Assembly (NCBI RefSeq): GCF_009696685.2
Contig: NZ_CP102355.1
Location: 1,537,501 to 1,601,500 of the forward strand
DNA length: 64,000 nt
Reading direction: 5' to 3'
From: Paracoccus sp. SMMA_5_TC
Lineage (GTDB): Bacteria; Pseudomonadota; Alphaproteobacteria; Rhodobacterales; Rhodobacteraceae
Shown here: positions 17,953 to 28,653 of the stretch, in pieces
How positions within the stretch are numbered: position 1 is the stretch's first letter
Layout: the number at the start of each line of letters is the position of its first letter
Notes under the pieces: generated by a model
The model's database searches: none
Told to the model about the DNA's origin: nothing
Seen by the model: only the letters and a program-made list of their open reading frames with translations
Translations under genes and position numbers: made by a program

Positions 17953-19022
17953 TAGCCGCGGGCGGGGCCGGGGGGATCGGCCTCGGGCACGCCTTCCTGC
18001 GACAGCATGATCGCGACCGGCCGCAGCCAGGGAATCTGTGCGCAGACGATCATCACGCCCACCATGATCGGCACGGCCAGGAACGTGCCCGCAATTCCCC
18101 AGACCGCGCCCCAGAACGCCAGCGACAGCACGATTCCAAAGGATGACAGCCGCAGCGTCTGGCCCAGCAGCATCGGGTCCAGGATATTGCCGATGACGAA
18201 CTGGACGCCTGCGACCGCGCCGCCCACTGCCAGCGTGGTGGTCGGATCACCGGTCTGGGCCAGCACCATCGCGACGCTGAGCACGGTTGCGATGATCGAA
18301 CCCAGGGCCGGGATGAAGTTCAGCACGAATGTCAGCATGGCCACCGCCCCGGCCAGCTCCAGACCCCAGAGCCTGAAGATGGTCCAGATCAGGGCGGCGG
18401 TGACGGCGCTGATTGCCGCCTTGACCACCAGATAGCGGTTCACCCGCCGCATGATGCGATGGATGGTTTCAAGGATCTGGCGCGCATCGTCGGGGTTGCG
18501 GGTAAGCCTCTCGATCTTGATGGGGAACCATACGCGCTCGCTGAACATGAAGCCGACGAAAGTCAGCGTCAGCACCGATCCCGAAATCAGGTTCGAAGCC
18601 TGTGCCGCCGCCGAACGCAGCCAGCCGGCGAAATCGATATTGCCCAGGAAGGTGCCGATCGCCTCTTGCACCTGTGGTCCCCAGCGCTGGCTGAGCCGCG
18701 CCAGCGCCGCCTGCGCCCGATCGGCGTAGCTGATCGAGGTCGAGACCACTTCGTTGATCTGCGCCACCACTGCGGTTGCTGCCCAAAGCAGGCCGATGCC
18801 GATGGCCAGCAACGCCAATGCGGTCGCCAGCCAGTTCGGCACCCGCAGGCGGGCAAAGGCCGAAATCGCGTCCGAGGTCAGCGAAAAGATGATGATCGCA
18901 AACACCAGACAGATCAGGATGAACCGAGCCTGCACCAGCAACGCCAGCACCAGGCCAAAGGCAATGACACCGAGAAAGCCGGTCTGCAACCTTTCTGCCA
19001 GCTGGCGGTCGCCCCCGGTCAT
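17952..19022 (-). CDS. AI-2E family transporter (PerM/TqsA type)
   Basis: 356 residues with about eight membrane helices in the UPF0118/AI-2E pattern, including TFVLNFIPALGSIIA and the late FLAVPIMVG helix. Family members export small molecules or act as Na+/H+ antiporters; the substrate is not predictable. The start MTGGDRQLAERLQTG at 19022 gives the normal family length. Its stop codon lies at the IS insertion point and is intact. Confidence 0.85.
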   Translation of the reverse strand: MTGGDRQLAERLQTGFLGVIAFGLVLALLVQARFILICLVFAIIIFSLTSDAISAFARLRVPNWLATALALLAIGIGLLWAATAVVAQINEVVSTSISYADRAQAALARLSQRWGPQVQEAIGTFLGNIDFAGWLRSAAAQASNLISGSVLTLTFVGFMFSERVWFPIKIERLTRNPDDARQILETIHRIMRRVNRYLVVKAAISAVTAALIWTIFRLWGLELAGAVAMLTFVLNFIPALGSIIATVLSVAMVLAQTGDPTTTLAVGGAVAGVQFVIGNILDPMLLGQTLRLSSFGIVLSLAFWGAVWGIAGTFLAVPIMVGVMIVCAQIPWLRPVAIMLSQEGVPEADPPGPARG

Positions 19023-19104
19023 GTTGCGTATTGCCCGTGTCCGGGCGCCGCCAACCTGCGGCGGCAACGGCAACGACCCAATAGCGCGACCACAGCGCCG
19101 GCGA

Positions 19105-21846
19105 TCATTCTTCGGCGTCCTCCTCGCCGTTCTCGGCGATGCGGGCGACCGAGACCACGGTTTCGCCCTCGCCGGTGTTGAACACCCGCACCCCGCCGGC
19201 CGAGCGCGACCGGAAGCTGATGCCGTCAACCGGCACCCGGATCGACTGGCCGGTCGATGTCGCCAGCATCACCTGATCGTCAAGCTCGACCGGGAAGCTG
19301 GCGACCAGCGGGCCGCCGCGCATGGCCTTGTCCATGGCCATCACGCCCTGGCCGCCGCGGCCGCGAACCGGGTAATCGTGGCTCGAGCTGATCTTGCCGG
19401 CACCGCGGGCGGTGATGGTCAGGATCATATCCTCGGCCGCCGACATTTCGGCATAACGTTCCTGGGTGATGCTGCCTTCGGCGACGATTTCCTCGTCCTC
19501 GTCAATCTCGGCCCCGTCATCCAGCGCGCCGGCCACGGCGCGACGCATCTTCAGATAGGCGGCGCGTTCGGCGGGATCGGCCTCGAAATGGCGGATGACG
19601 GACATGCTGACCACGCGATCGCCTGCGGCCAGCCGGATGCCGCGCACCCCGGTCGAATCGCGGCCCTTGAACACCCGCACATCTGTGGTCGGGAAACGGA
19701 TCGCGCGGCCCTGGGCGGTCACCAGCATCACGTCGTCGGCTTCGGTCGCCATGCGCACGCCGACCAGTTCGACCCCCTCGGGCAGCTTCATCGCGATCTT
19801 GCCATTGGCGCGGACATTGGCGAAATCGGAAAGCGCGTTGCGGCGCACATCGCCATCCGAGGTGGCAAAGATCACCTGATAATCGTCCCAGTCCTTTTCC
19901 GGGGCATCGACGGGCATCAGGGCGGCGATGGACACGCCGCTGTCGATGGGCAGGATATTGACCATCGCCTTGCCCTTGGCGGTGCGTCCGCCCAGCGGCA
20001 GCCGCCAGGTCTTGAGCCGATAGACCATGCCGTCGGTGGTAAAGAACAGCAGTTCGGTGTGGGTGTTGGCGACGAACAGGGTCGTCACCACGTCGTCTTC
20101 CTTGGTGGCCATGCCCGACAGGCCCTTGCCGCCACGGCGCTGGGCGCGGAATTCGGCCAGGGCGGTGCGCTTGATATAGCCGCCCGAGGTGATGGTCACC
20201 ACCATGTCCTCGCGCTCGATCAGATCCTCGTCGTCCAGATCGCCGGCCCAGTCGCTGATCTCGGTGCGCCGCGGCACGGCGAACAGATCCTTGACCTCGC
20301 GCAGTTCGCTGGAAATGATCTGCATGATCCGTTCGCGCGAGGCGAGTATCGCCAGATAGTCGCGGATGGCGTCGGCCAGGGTTTTCAACTCGTCCGTGAC
20401 CTCTTGCACGCCCAGCTGGGTCAGGCGCTGCAGGCGCAGGTCCAGAATGGCGCGGGCTTGGGTTTCGGACAGGTTGTAGGTGCCGTCGTCATTGACCGGG
20501 TGGCGGGGATCGTCGATCAGCCGCAGGTATTCGACGATCTCATGTGCCGGCCAGCGCCGCGCCATCAGCCTTTCGCGGGCCTCGGCGGCATCGGCCGAAC
20601 TGCGGATGGTCGCCACCACCTCGTCGACATTGCTGACCGCCACGGCAAGGCCGCACAGGACATGCGCCCGTTCCCGCGCCTTGCGCAGCTCGAACGCGGT
20701 GCGCCGGGCGACGACTTCCTCGCGGAAGCTGATGAAATGGGTCAGAAAGTCGCGCAGCGTCAGCTGCTCTGGCCGGCCGCCGTTCAGCGCCAGCATGTTG
20801 CAGCCGAAACTGGTCTGCATCGGTGTAAAGCGGAACAGCTGGTTCAGCACCACCTCGGCGGTGGCGTCGCGCTTCAACTCGATGATGACACGCACGCCGT
20901 TGCGGTCGGATTCGTCCTGCACATGGGCGATGCCCTCGATGCGCTTTTCCTTGGCCAGCTCGGCGATCTTCTCGATCAGGTTGGCCTTGTTCACCTGATA
21001 GGGGATTTCGTCCAGCACGATCATCTGACGACCGTTTCGGCCCTGTTCGATGCGGGTCTTGGCGCGCATGATGACGCTGCCGCGGCCTTCCAGATAGGCC
21101 TTGCGGATGCCCGAGCGGCCCAGGATCACACCCCCGGTGGGAAAATCGGGACCGGGCACGATTTCCAGCAGCCGTTCGGTGGGCAGGTCCGGGCTTTCGA
21201 TCAGCGCCAGCGTGGCATCGATCACCTCGCCCAGGTTGTGGGGCGGGATGTTGGTCGCCATGCCCACGGCGATGCCGCCGGCGCCATTGACCAGCATGTT
21301 GGGAAACCGCGCCGGCAGAACGGTCGGTTCGCGATCCTTGCCGTCGTAATTGTCCTGGAAATCGACCGTGTCCTTGTCGATGTCCATCATCAGATAGGCG
21401 GCGGGCTTGTCCATCCGCACCTCGGTATAGCGCATGGCGGCGGCGTTATCGCCATCCATGGAACCGAAGTTGCCCTGGCCGTCCAGCAGCGGCAGCGACA
21501 TGGAAAAATCCTGCGCCATCCGGACAAGCGCGTCATAGATCGAGGCGTCGCCATGCGGGTGATACTTACCCATGGTATCGCCGACCGGGCGGGCCGATTT
21601 GCGATAGGGCTTGTCATGGGTGTTGCCGGTTTCGTGCATGGCGAAAAGCACCCGGCGGTGGACCGGTTTCAGCCCGTCGCGCAGGTCGGGAATGGCCCGG
21701 CTGACGATGACAGACATCGCATAATCCAGATAGGACGAGCGCATTTCGCTGGCGATGTCGATGACGGGACCGTCATGGGGCATGACCGCACGCTCGCCGG
21801 CATCGGTCTCCGGGGTGTCGTCGTCGTTTTCGGGGATGTCAGCCAC
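19105..21846 (-). CDS. gyrA: DNA gyrase subunit A
   Basis: 913 residues, full length. The ATP-dependent supercoiling topoisomerase A subunit: winged-helix/tower domain, catalytic Tyr140 in AMRYTEVR, C-terminal beta-pinwheel with the GyrA box QRRGGKG near residue 570. In the quinolone region ([10 protein letters not shown]) the position equal to E. coli Ser83 is Ala101, while Asp105 (E. coli Asp87) is kept. An acidic, disordered N-terminal extension precedes the core. Confidence 0.98.
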   Translation of the reverse strand: MADIPENDDDTPETDAGERAVMPHDGPVIDIASEMRSSYLDYAMSVIVSRAIPDLRDGLKPVHRRVLFAMHETGNTHDKPYRKSARPVGDTMGKYHPHGDASIYDALVRMAQDFSMSLPLLDGQGNFGSMDGDNAAAMRYTEVRMDKPAAYLMMDIDKDTVDFQDNYDGKDREPTVLPARFPNMLVNGAGGIAVGMATNIPPHNLGEVIDATLALIESPDLPTERLLEIVPGPDFPTGGVILGRSGIRKAYLEGRGSVIMRAKTRIEQGRNGRQMIVLDEIPYQVNKANLIEKIAELAKEKRIEGIAHVQDESDRNGVRVIIELKRDATAEVVLNQLFRFTPMQTSFGCNMLALNGGRPEQLTLRDFLTHFISFREEVVARRTAFELRKARERAHVLCGLAVAVSNVDEVVATIRSSADAAEARERLMARRWPAHEIVEYLRLIDDPRHPVNDDGTYNLSETQARAILDLRLQRLTQLGVQEVTDELKTLADAIRDYLAILASRERIMQIISSELREVKDLFAVPRRTEISDWAGDLDDEDLIEREDMVVTITSGGYIKRTALAEFRAQRRGGKGLSGMATKEDDVVTTLFVANTHTELLFFTTDGMVYRLKTWRLPLGGRTAKGKAMVNILPIDSGVSIAALMPVDAPEKDWDDYQVIFATSDGDVRRNALSDFANVRANGKIAMKLPEGVELVGVRMATEADDVMLVTAQGRAIRFPTTDVRVFKGRDSTGVRGIRLAAGDRVVSMSVIRHFEADPAERAAYLKMRRAVAGALDDGAEIDEDEEIVAEGSITQERYAEMSAAEDMILTITARGAGKISSSHDYPVRGRGGQGVMAMDKAMRGGPLVASFPVELDDQVMLATSTGQSIRVPVDGISFRSRSAGGVRVFNTGEGETVVSVARIAENGEEDAEE

Positions 21847-21946
21847 GGAAAATCCTCAAGATCTTGTTGGCAACGGGTCTAGCCCATACCTGTCTTGGAC
21901 GCAATCTTGACGGGCGGCCGGCGCCGGCGGAAAAGGGTTCTTGCGC

Positions 21947-22441
21947 CTACCAGGCCCCGGCCGCGCTGCTGCGTCCGCGCAGCGAGGCCAGCCACAGCCC
22001 CGACAGCGCCGCCGAACAGATGGCATTCCAGCCGGCCATGGAGATACCCAGAAAGCTCCAGGCGATGTCATCGCAGCGCACGATGGGGGCGGCATTGATC
22101 GCCTGCATCAGATCCTGCGTCGACATGCCCGCCAGTCCCGAAACCCCGCCCGAACAGTGCTGCGGCCCCAGCCACAGCTTCAGTTCGACCCCGGCGTGAT
22201 AGATGGCCAGCCCCGTCGCTGTCAGCGCCGCCAGCAGGCCCAGCGCCACCAGCCAGCGCCGCCAGCCCAGCCACCACACCAGCACCCCGACGCCAACCGC
22301 GACCAGATGCGGCCAGCGTTGCAGGATGCACAATTCGCAGGGCGCATAGCCCAGTGCCTGAAAGGTCAGCGCCGCCATCAGCAGCAGCGCCGATCCGGCC
22401 GCGGCCAGCAATGCAGACAGTGGGGGTGAAAATCCGGTCAT
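21947..22441 (-). CDS. dsbB: disulfide bond formation protein DsbB
   Basis: 164 residues with four membrane helices. The first Cys pair is CELC (with LQRWPH after it) and the second pair Cys...Cys lies in QHCSGG and VRCDD. It reoxidises DsbA and passes electrons to quinone. The start at 22441 (MTGFSPPL) is chosen over one two codons upstream; the difference is small. Confidence 0.9.
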   Translation of the reverse strand: MTGFSPPLSALLAAAGSALLLMAALTFQALGYAPCELCILQRWPHLVAVGVGVLVWWLGWRRWLVALGLLAALTATGLAIYHAGVELKLWLGPQHCSGGVSGLAGMSTQDLMQAINAAPIVRCDDIAWSFLGISMAGWNAICSAALSGLWLASLRGRSSAAGAW

Positions 22442-22493
22442 GACCACGGGTTATGCCCCGGCGACCGGCCCGGCAAGTGCCAATCGTGTGAAC

Positions 22494-23090
22494 TCAATGC
22501 GGTTTCCAGGTGATCACGCGATAGACATAGATCACCACCACCGCCAGAACGACCAGCTTGGACAGCGGATCGACATAATCCGCGACCCGGGCATAGTTTT
22601 CGTGCAGCACCAGCCCGGCGAAGGTCAGCACCCCCGTCCACAGCGCCGAACCCAGCACCGTATAGGCCAGAAATCGCCAGAACGGCATCGCCGACAAGCC
22701 CGCCGGGACCGAGATCAGCGTGCGGATCGCCGGGATCATCCGCCCGAAGAACACCGCCGCCGCCCCGTGGCGGTCGAACCATGCCCGCGCATTGTCGATG
22801 TCCGCGGGCGACACGGTCAGCAGCCGGCCGTGTCTGGCGGCCCAGCGCTTCAGTCGCGCCTCGCCGATCGCCTTGCCGACATAATACCATGTCAGCGTGC
22901 CCAGGACCGAGCCGGCGGTGCCGACGATCACGGTCAGGCTCAGCGACAGATCGCCCCGGCCGGCCAGGAATCCAGCCAGCGGCATGATGACCTCGGACGG
23001 GATCGGCGGGAACAGGTTTTCGGCCACCATCAGCAGGAAAACGCCCAGGTAACCCCAGCCTTCGATGGTCGAGACCACCCAGTCGAACAT
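22494..23090 (-). CDS. DedA family membrane protein
   Basis: 198 residues. DedA/SNARE-associated fold: LVAENLFPPIPSEVIMPLAG, then FFGRMIPAIRTLISVPAG with the conserved Arg residues. Family members are lipid scramblases/flippases or affect membrane potential. The start at 23090 has GGAGGCAGGC directly upstream. It lies 52 bp upstream of dsbB on the same strand and may be co-transcribed with it. Confidence 0.9.
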   Translation of the reverse strand: MFDWVVSTIEGWGYLGVFLLMVAENLFPPIPSEVIMPLAGFLAGRGDLSLSLTVIVGTAGSVLGTLTWYYVGKAIGEARLKRWAARHGRLLTVSPADIDNARAWFDRHGAAAVFFGRMIPAIRTLISVPAGLSAMPFWRFLAYTVLGSALWTGVLTFAGLVLHENYARVADYVDPLSKLVVLAVVVIYVYRVITWKPH

Positions 23091-23227
23091 GCCTGCCTCC
23101 TGCCTTGCAATGACGGTCGCCTTGCTGACGGCGGGGCAGGGAACTGTCAACCCCGCGAGGCCGTTGCGTGGCGATGGCTTTCGGCCCATGCTGGCCGCAG
23201 GCAGCACATTCGGCCAGGGGGGTGGCG

Positions 23228-24076
23228 ATGGAGTGGCGTGGCAGGCGGGGCAGCCGCAATGTCGAGGATCGGCGCGGCATGGGGCGCGCGGGTGCGGGCG
23301 GTGTCGGTATCGTCGGGATGCTGGCGATCCTGGCGGTCGGGTATTTCTTTGGCATCGACATTTCGCCCATCGTGGGTGCGATCGATGGCGGCCAGCAATC
23401 GGGCGAGCCGCGCGAACTGACCCAGGCCGAACGTGAGTCGGGCCAGTTCGTGTCGGTGGTGCTGGCCGATACCGAAGAGGTCTGGGCCCGCGTTCTGCCC
23501 GATCAGGCGGGACAGGATTATCTGGACCCGCAACTGGTGATGTTCTCGGGCATCGTGCAATCGGCCTGTGGCACGGCGCAATCCGCGATGGGGCCGTTCT
23601 ATTGCCCCAACGACCGCAAGGTCTATCTGGACACGGATTTCTTCGCGACCATGAGCCAGAAGATGGGGGCGGGCGGCGATTTCGCCTATGCCTATGTGAT
23701 CGCGCATGAGGTCGGCCACCATGTCCAGAACCTGCTGGGCATCCTGGGCCAGACCATGCAGGCGCGACAGCAGACCGATCAGGTCTCGGCCAACCGTATC
23801 TCGGTGGCGACTGAATTGCAGGCCGACTGTTTTGCCGGCGTCTGGGCGCATCATGCCAGCCAGCAGTTCAACAGCATCGACGAAGGCGACATCCGCGAGG
23901 CGATCAACGCCGCCGCCGCGGTGGGCGACGATACGTTGATGGAAAAGGCCGGGCGCGCGCCGATGCCCGATGCCTTTACCCATGGCTCGGCCGCGGATCG
24001 TCAGGAATGGTTCACCCGCGGGTTCCGGTCGGGCGCGCTGGCGGATTGCGATTCGTTCAAGGCGATGGGGTTCTGA
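23228..24076 (+). CDS. neutral zinc metallopeptidase (YpfJ family)
   Basis: 282 residues: a basic N-terminus (MEWRGRRGSRN), one membrane helix at about 25-45, then a periplasmic zincin-like domain with the zinc motif HEVGHHVQN and a downstream ELQADCFAG carrying the third ligand Glu. This is COG2321 (YpfJ), of unknown substrate. The start MEWRGRRGS at 23228 is the family-typical one and follows GGGTGGCG. Confidence 0.9.
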   Translation: MEWRGRRGSRNVEDRRGMGRAGAGGVGIVGMLAILAVGYFFGIDISPIVGAIDGGQQSGEPRELTQAERESGQFVSVVLADTEEVWARVLPDQAGQDYLDPQLVMFSGIVQSACGTAQSAMGPFYCPNDRKVYLDTDFFATMSQKMGAGGDFAYAYVIAHEVGHHVQNLLGILGQTMQARQQTDQVSANRISVATELQADCFAGVWAHHASQQFNSIDEGDIREAINAAAAVGDDTLMEKAGRAPMPDAFTHGSAADRQEWFTRGFRSGALADCDSFKAMGF

Positions 24077-24097
24077 GCGGCGCGCCGTTCCGGCCGC

Positions 24098-24289
24098 TTA
24101 CGGGCGGGGCAGGCGGGGGCCGCCCCGGCCCGTATCCAGCGTTGCCCATTCCGGCCACAGGCCGAAATGTTCCAGCGCCACCAGACCCAGACCCAGCGCG
24201 ACGATGGCCAGAACCAGCATGACCCGCCGCGCGCTGGGCGGGTTCCTGGCCCAACGGGATGCCCGCAACAGCCAGATGAGGTTGTTCAT
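24098..24289 (-). CDS. small conserved membrane protein
   Basis: 63 residues: a basic N-terminus (LLRASRWARNPPSARR) and one helix (VMLVLAIVALGLGLVALEHFG), then a short Trp-containing tail. The RASRWARNPPS motif is familiar from short hypothetical proteins of Rhodobacterales. Function unknown. It is divergent from the Coq10-like gene, with 57 bp between starts. Confidence 0.65.
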   Translation of the reverse strand: MNNLIWLLRASRWARNPPSARRVMLVLAIVALGLGLVALEHFGLWPEWATLDTGRGGPRLPRP

Positions 24290-24346
24290 GTGTCCGTTCC
24301 CCTGCTAGTGCTGTGCGCGACTCGATACCGCCTTTGGGACGTTCCC

Positions 24347-24799
24347 GTGCCGCAGCATCACGACAATCGCAATCTGCCCTATACCGCCGATCAGATGTAT
24401 GCATTGGTGGCCGATATCGAAAGATACCCCGAATTTCTGCCATGGAACACGGCCGCGCGCATCCGCTCGCGCCGACCCGGCCCGGACGGGTCCGAGGTGG
24501 TCGAGGCCGATCTGGTCATCAGCTTCAAGGTGTTCCGCGAACGTTTCGGTTCGCGCGTCACGCTTTGGCCGCAGAAGCACCGCATCGACACCGAATATCT
24601 GGACGGCCCGTTTCGCTATCTGAAAAGCGGCTGGCGGTTCGAGGATCTGCCCCAGGGCGGCTGCGCGGTCGATTTCTTTGTGGATTTCGAGTTTCGCAAC
24701 GCCATCCTGGCCAAGGTGATCGGCGTGGTCTTTGCCGAGGCCATGGCCCGGATCGTGCGCGCGTTCGAGGATCGGGCGCGGGCGCTTTACGGCGCCTGA
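24347..24799 (+). CDS. Coq10/RatA-type START domain protein
   Basis: 150 residues. Single START-like (SRPBCC) domain with the Coq10/RatA pattern: Y-ADQMYALVADIERYPEFLPW at the start and a late VDFFVDFEFRNAILAKVIG. By family knowledge it binds ubiquinone and aids its delivery to respiratory complexes; the name RatA (toxin) is used in E. coli. GTG 24347 is taken as the start because no in-frame ATG lies nearby. Its end overlaps the convergent sulfotransferase gene by 13 bp. Confidence 0.85.
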   Translation: MPQHHDNRNLPYTADQMYALVADIERYPEFLPWNTAARIRSRRPGPDGSEVVEADLVISFKVFRERFGSRVTLWPQKHRIDTEYLDGPFRYLKSGWRFEDLPQGGCAVDFFVDFEFRNAILAKVIGVVFAEAMARIVRAFEDRARALYGA

Positions 24800-25392
24800 C
24801 GCGCCTGCTGCCACAGGTCGTATTCGGCGGCCAGCTCGCGGCGCAGCCGCGCCTCGACCTCGGGGGGCAGATCGGTATGCGCCGGGGGCGAGGCGTTCAG
24901 CCGCGGCAGGTCGATGTTGCGCCCCAGCCGCTGCGCCAGGAACGCGGCCAGCGCCGGCATCGATTCGTAGCGGAACAGATGGTCGATCGCCGGCTGCCCG
25001 TCGGGACCGGCCAGGAACTGCGACTGCCGGCCCAGCCGGGCATAGGCGGGGCGGTCGCCTTCGCGCAGGTAATCCTCGACAAAGGTCTGGAAGCTGACGC
25101 GGGCGGTGCTGTTCGGATGGCCGATGACCGCATCGCGCGCCCGGAACCGATACCAGCTGCGCAGCCAGTCCAGCGGCTCTCGGATCGCCGCCACGGTCTG
25201 AAAAGGCCGCCCGCCCAGCGGACGCAGCAGCGGCTGGACCGATTGCAGATATTGCCGCAAGGTCAGATGCTTGATTTCCGGCCGGGCGCGAAACACGATG
25301 GCGGCATCCGGCGCCAGAACCTGTTCCAGCGCGGTGGTGCCGGTCTTGGGCACCGCCAGAAGCACAAGGCGCGCCTCGACAAAGATCAGCAT
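24787..25392 (-). CDS. sulfotransferase family protein
   Basis: 201 residues. The N-terminal PAPS-binding loop reads AVPKTGTTALE (5'-phosphosulfate loop), followed by IREPLDWLRSWYRFRAR, the 3'-phosphate-binding segment. It would transfer sulfate from PAPS to an unknown acceptor. The start MLIFVEARLVLL at 25392 places the loop at the usual distance from the N-terminus. Confidence 0.82.
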   Translation of the reverse strand: MLIFVEARLVLLAVPKTGTTALEQVLAPDAAIVFRARPEIKHLTLRQYLQSVQPLLRPLGGRPFQTVAAIREPLDWLRSWYRFRARDAVIGHPNSTARVSFQTFVEDYLREGDRPAYARLGRQSQFLAGPDGQPAIDHLFRYESMPALAAFLAQRLGRNIDLPRLNASPPAHTDLPPEVEARLRRELAAEYDLWQQARQAP

Positions 25393-25507
25393 GGCTGGGC
25401 CGGACCGGATTGCATGGCGCTGGATTAGCCGCCGCCGGCATGGCTGGCAAGCCCGATGCCGCAAGCGCGGCGTGGGGCGGGCCGGCATCCACCGGCCCGC
25501 GCCGCGA

Positions 25508-26896
<1,389 letters not shown>

Positions 26897-26899
26897 CTA

Positions 26900-27030
26900 G
26901 CCCGAAATCAGGGCAATTTGAATGCAGAAAGTTCACGAAACGGGCAATCTGCCCGAAAAACAGTCACCGCGCATCGATTGCGGGATTTAAAACCATATGA
27001 ATCAGTGACTTGAGATTTTACATGAAATCT
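26900..27030. promoter_or_regulatory. upstream region of gdhA with three inverted repeats
   Basis: The AT-rich gap upstream of gdhA holds no gene but three inverted repeats: GCCC-N7-GGGC (26900-26914), CGGGCA-ATC-TGCCCG (26941-26955) and AGATTT-TACATG-AAATCT (27013-27030). They are candidate regulator sites for gdhA. No NtrC consensus was seen. The binding protein is unknown. Confidence 0.45.
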
Positions 27031-27064
27031 ATAATCACAAGATCGGAAACATGCACAAATGAAA

Positions 27065-27093
27065 GCCGCCCGGCGTCCTTCCCGCCGGGCGGC
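27065..27093 (-). terminator. likely terminator of ccr
   Basis: A perfect 10-bp stem GCCGCCCGGC / GCCGGGCGGC with a 9-nt loop, 17 bp after the ccr stop. On the minus strand it is followed by TTTCATTTG, a weak T run. It separates ccr from gdhA on the same strand. Confidence 0.75.
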
Positions 27094-27109
27094 TGCCATG
27101 GTTGCAGGC

Positions 27110-28399
27110 CTAGCGGCGGCCGGCCTCCAACGCATCCTCGAAGGTGCGCAGGCCGGTCACAGGCGCCTGCACCAGAACCGCCATGTTGCCGGGCTTGTGC
27201 TGGTTGCGATACATTTTCATGTGCGCATCCGGGATTTCCGCCCAGGGAAAGACTTCGGACATGCAGGGATCAAGGCGGCGCTCAAGCATCAGCTTGTTGG
27301 CGGCGCTGGCCTGTTTCAGATGCGCGAAATGGCTGCCTTGCAGGCGTTTCTGGTGCATCCACATGTAGCGCACGTCAAAGGTGCAGTTGAAGCCGGTGGT
27401 CCCGGCGCAGATCACGACCATGCCGCCTTTCTTGCAGACGAAGGTGCTGACCGGAAAGGTCGCCTCGCCCGGATGCTCAAAGACGATATCGACGTTGTTG
27501 CCCTTGCCGGTGATGTCCCAGATCGCCTTGCCGAAGCGCCGCACCTCGTTGAACCATTCCTTGTATTCCGGGGTGTTGACCTTGGGCAGCTGGCCCCAGC
27601 ATTTGAAATCCTTGCGGTTGATGACGCCCTTGGCGCCCAGGCTCATCACGAAGTCGCGCTTGTCCTCTTCGGAAATCACCCCGATGGCATTGGCGCCGGC
27701 CGTATTGATCAACTGGATCGCATAGGAGCCAAGCCCGCCCGAGGCGCCCCAGACCAGCACGTTCATTCCCGGTTTCAGCTCATGCGGTTCGTGACCGAAA
27801 AGCATGCGATAGGCTGTGGCCAGGGTCAGGGTATAGCAGGCCGATTCCTCCCATGTCAGATGCCGCGGCCGTTTCATCAGCTGCTGGGCCTGAACACGGG
27901 TGAACTGGGCAAAGCTGCCGTCCGGGGTTTCATAGCCCCAGATGCGCTGGGTGGGGGAATACATCGGATCGCCACCGTTGCATTCCTCGTCATTGCCGTC
28001 ATCCTGGTTGCAATGGATGACGACCTCGTCCCCGACTTTCCAGTTGCGGACCTTGTCCCCAACCTTCCAGACGATGCCCGACGCATCCGACCCGGCAATG
28101 TGATAAGGGGCTCCATGGCCGTCGAAGGGGCTGATCGGCACGCCAAGCCCGGCCCAGATGCCGTTGTAATTGACCCCTGCCGCCATCACCAGGACCAGAA
28201 CCTCGTTGCTGTCGATGCTGGGGGTGTCGACAATCTCGATCTGCATGGCCTTGTCGGGTTCGCCATGGCGTTCGCGGCGAATGGCCCAGGCATACATCTG
28301 CTTTGGCACATAGCCCAGGGGCGGCATTTCGCCGATTTCGTACAGATCCTTTTCGGGCGCGTCATATGGCGCGATCGGGGTGGGTTGGTCCAAGGCCAT
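27110..28399 (-). CDS. ccr: crotonyl-CoA carboxylase/reductase
   Basis: 429 residues, full length. Key enzyme of the ethylmalonyl-CoA pathway: crotonyl-CoA + CO2 + NADPH to (2S)-ethylmalonyl-CoA. MDR fold with NADPH loop WGASGGLGSYAIQL; the family's CO2-site elements are visible as GVNYNGIWAG (Asn) and GSHFAHLKQA (His). Paired divergently with ecm, as in Rhodobacter sphaeroides. It lets the cell assimilate acetyl-CoA without isocitrate lyase. Confidence 0.97.
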   Translation of the reverse strand: MALDQPTPIAPYDAPEKDLYEIGEMPPLGYVPKQMYAWAIRRERHGEPDKAMQIEIVDTPSIDSNEVLVLVMAAGVNYNGIWAGLGVPISPFDGHGAPYHIAGSDASGIVWKVGDKVRNWKVGDEVVIHCNQDDGNDEECNGGDPMYSPTQRIWGYETPDGSFAQFTRVQAQQLMKRPRHLTWEESACYTLTLATAYRMLFGHEPHELKPGMNVLVWGASGGLGSYAIQLINTAGANAIGVISEEDKRDFVMSLGAKGVINRKDFKCWGQLPKVNTPEYKEWFNEVRRFGKAIWDITGKGNNVDIVFEHPGEATFPVSTFVCKKGGMVVICAGTTGFNCTFDVRYMWMHQKRLQGSHFAHLKQASAANKLMLERRLDPCMSEVFPWAEIPDAHMKMYRNQHKPGNMAVLVQAPVTGLRTFEDALEAGRR

Positions 28400-28462
28400 C
28401 GGTCTTCCTCATTCTTCGCATCCCGTCCGCGTCCCAGTGCCGCGGCGCAGAATCAGCGCGGG

Positions 28463-28617
28463 TTACAAGCCTGGTTGTAATGCCGCGCACGCAACATTGC
28501 AACACTCAGCGTAATTAATTTGTAATTATATGTCGCAGATTGCCGGGGTGGACCTGCGATGCGATGCGCCGACTTCTGCGCCGCGGCGAATTGACGCCGC
28601 ATCATTGTTACGGTAAC
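28463..28617. promoter_or_regulatory. ccr/ecm divergent control region
   Basis: The 254-bp gap between ccr and ecm starts holds TTACAA-N6-TTGTAA (28463-28480), an AT-rich core with repeated TAATTA near 28512-28530, and GTTAC-G-GTAAC (28607-28617). No gene is supported. These are candidate operators for co-regulating the two ethylmalonyl-CoA pathway genes. The regulator is not encoded within reach as far as can be told. Confidence 0.55.
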
Positions 28618-28653
28618 TCTGTTCCTGTCGTAATTTTGTTGCGAGGTGGCTTC

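Noticed and set aside
18754..21882. Open frame of 1042 codons on the plus strand opposite gyrA
   Set aside because: It is the antisense of gyrA; the composition is His/Arg/Gly-rich with no domain pattern. High-GC coding strands commonly leave such antisense frames open.
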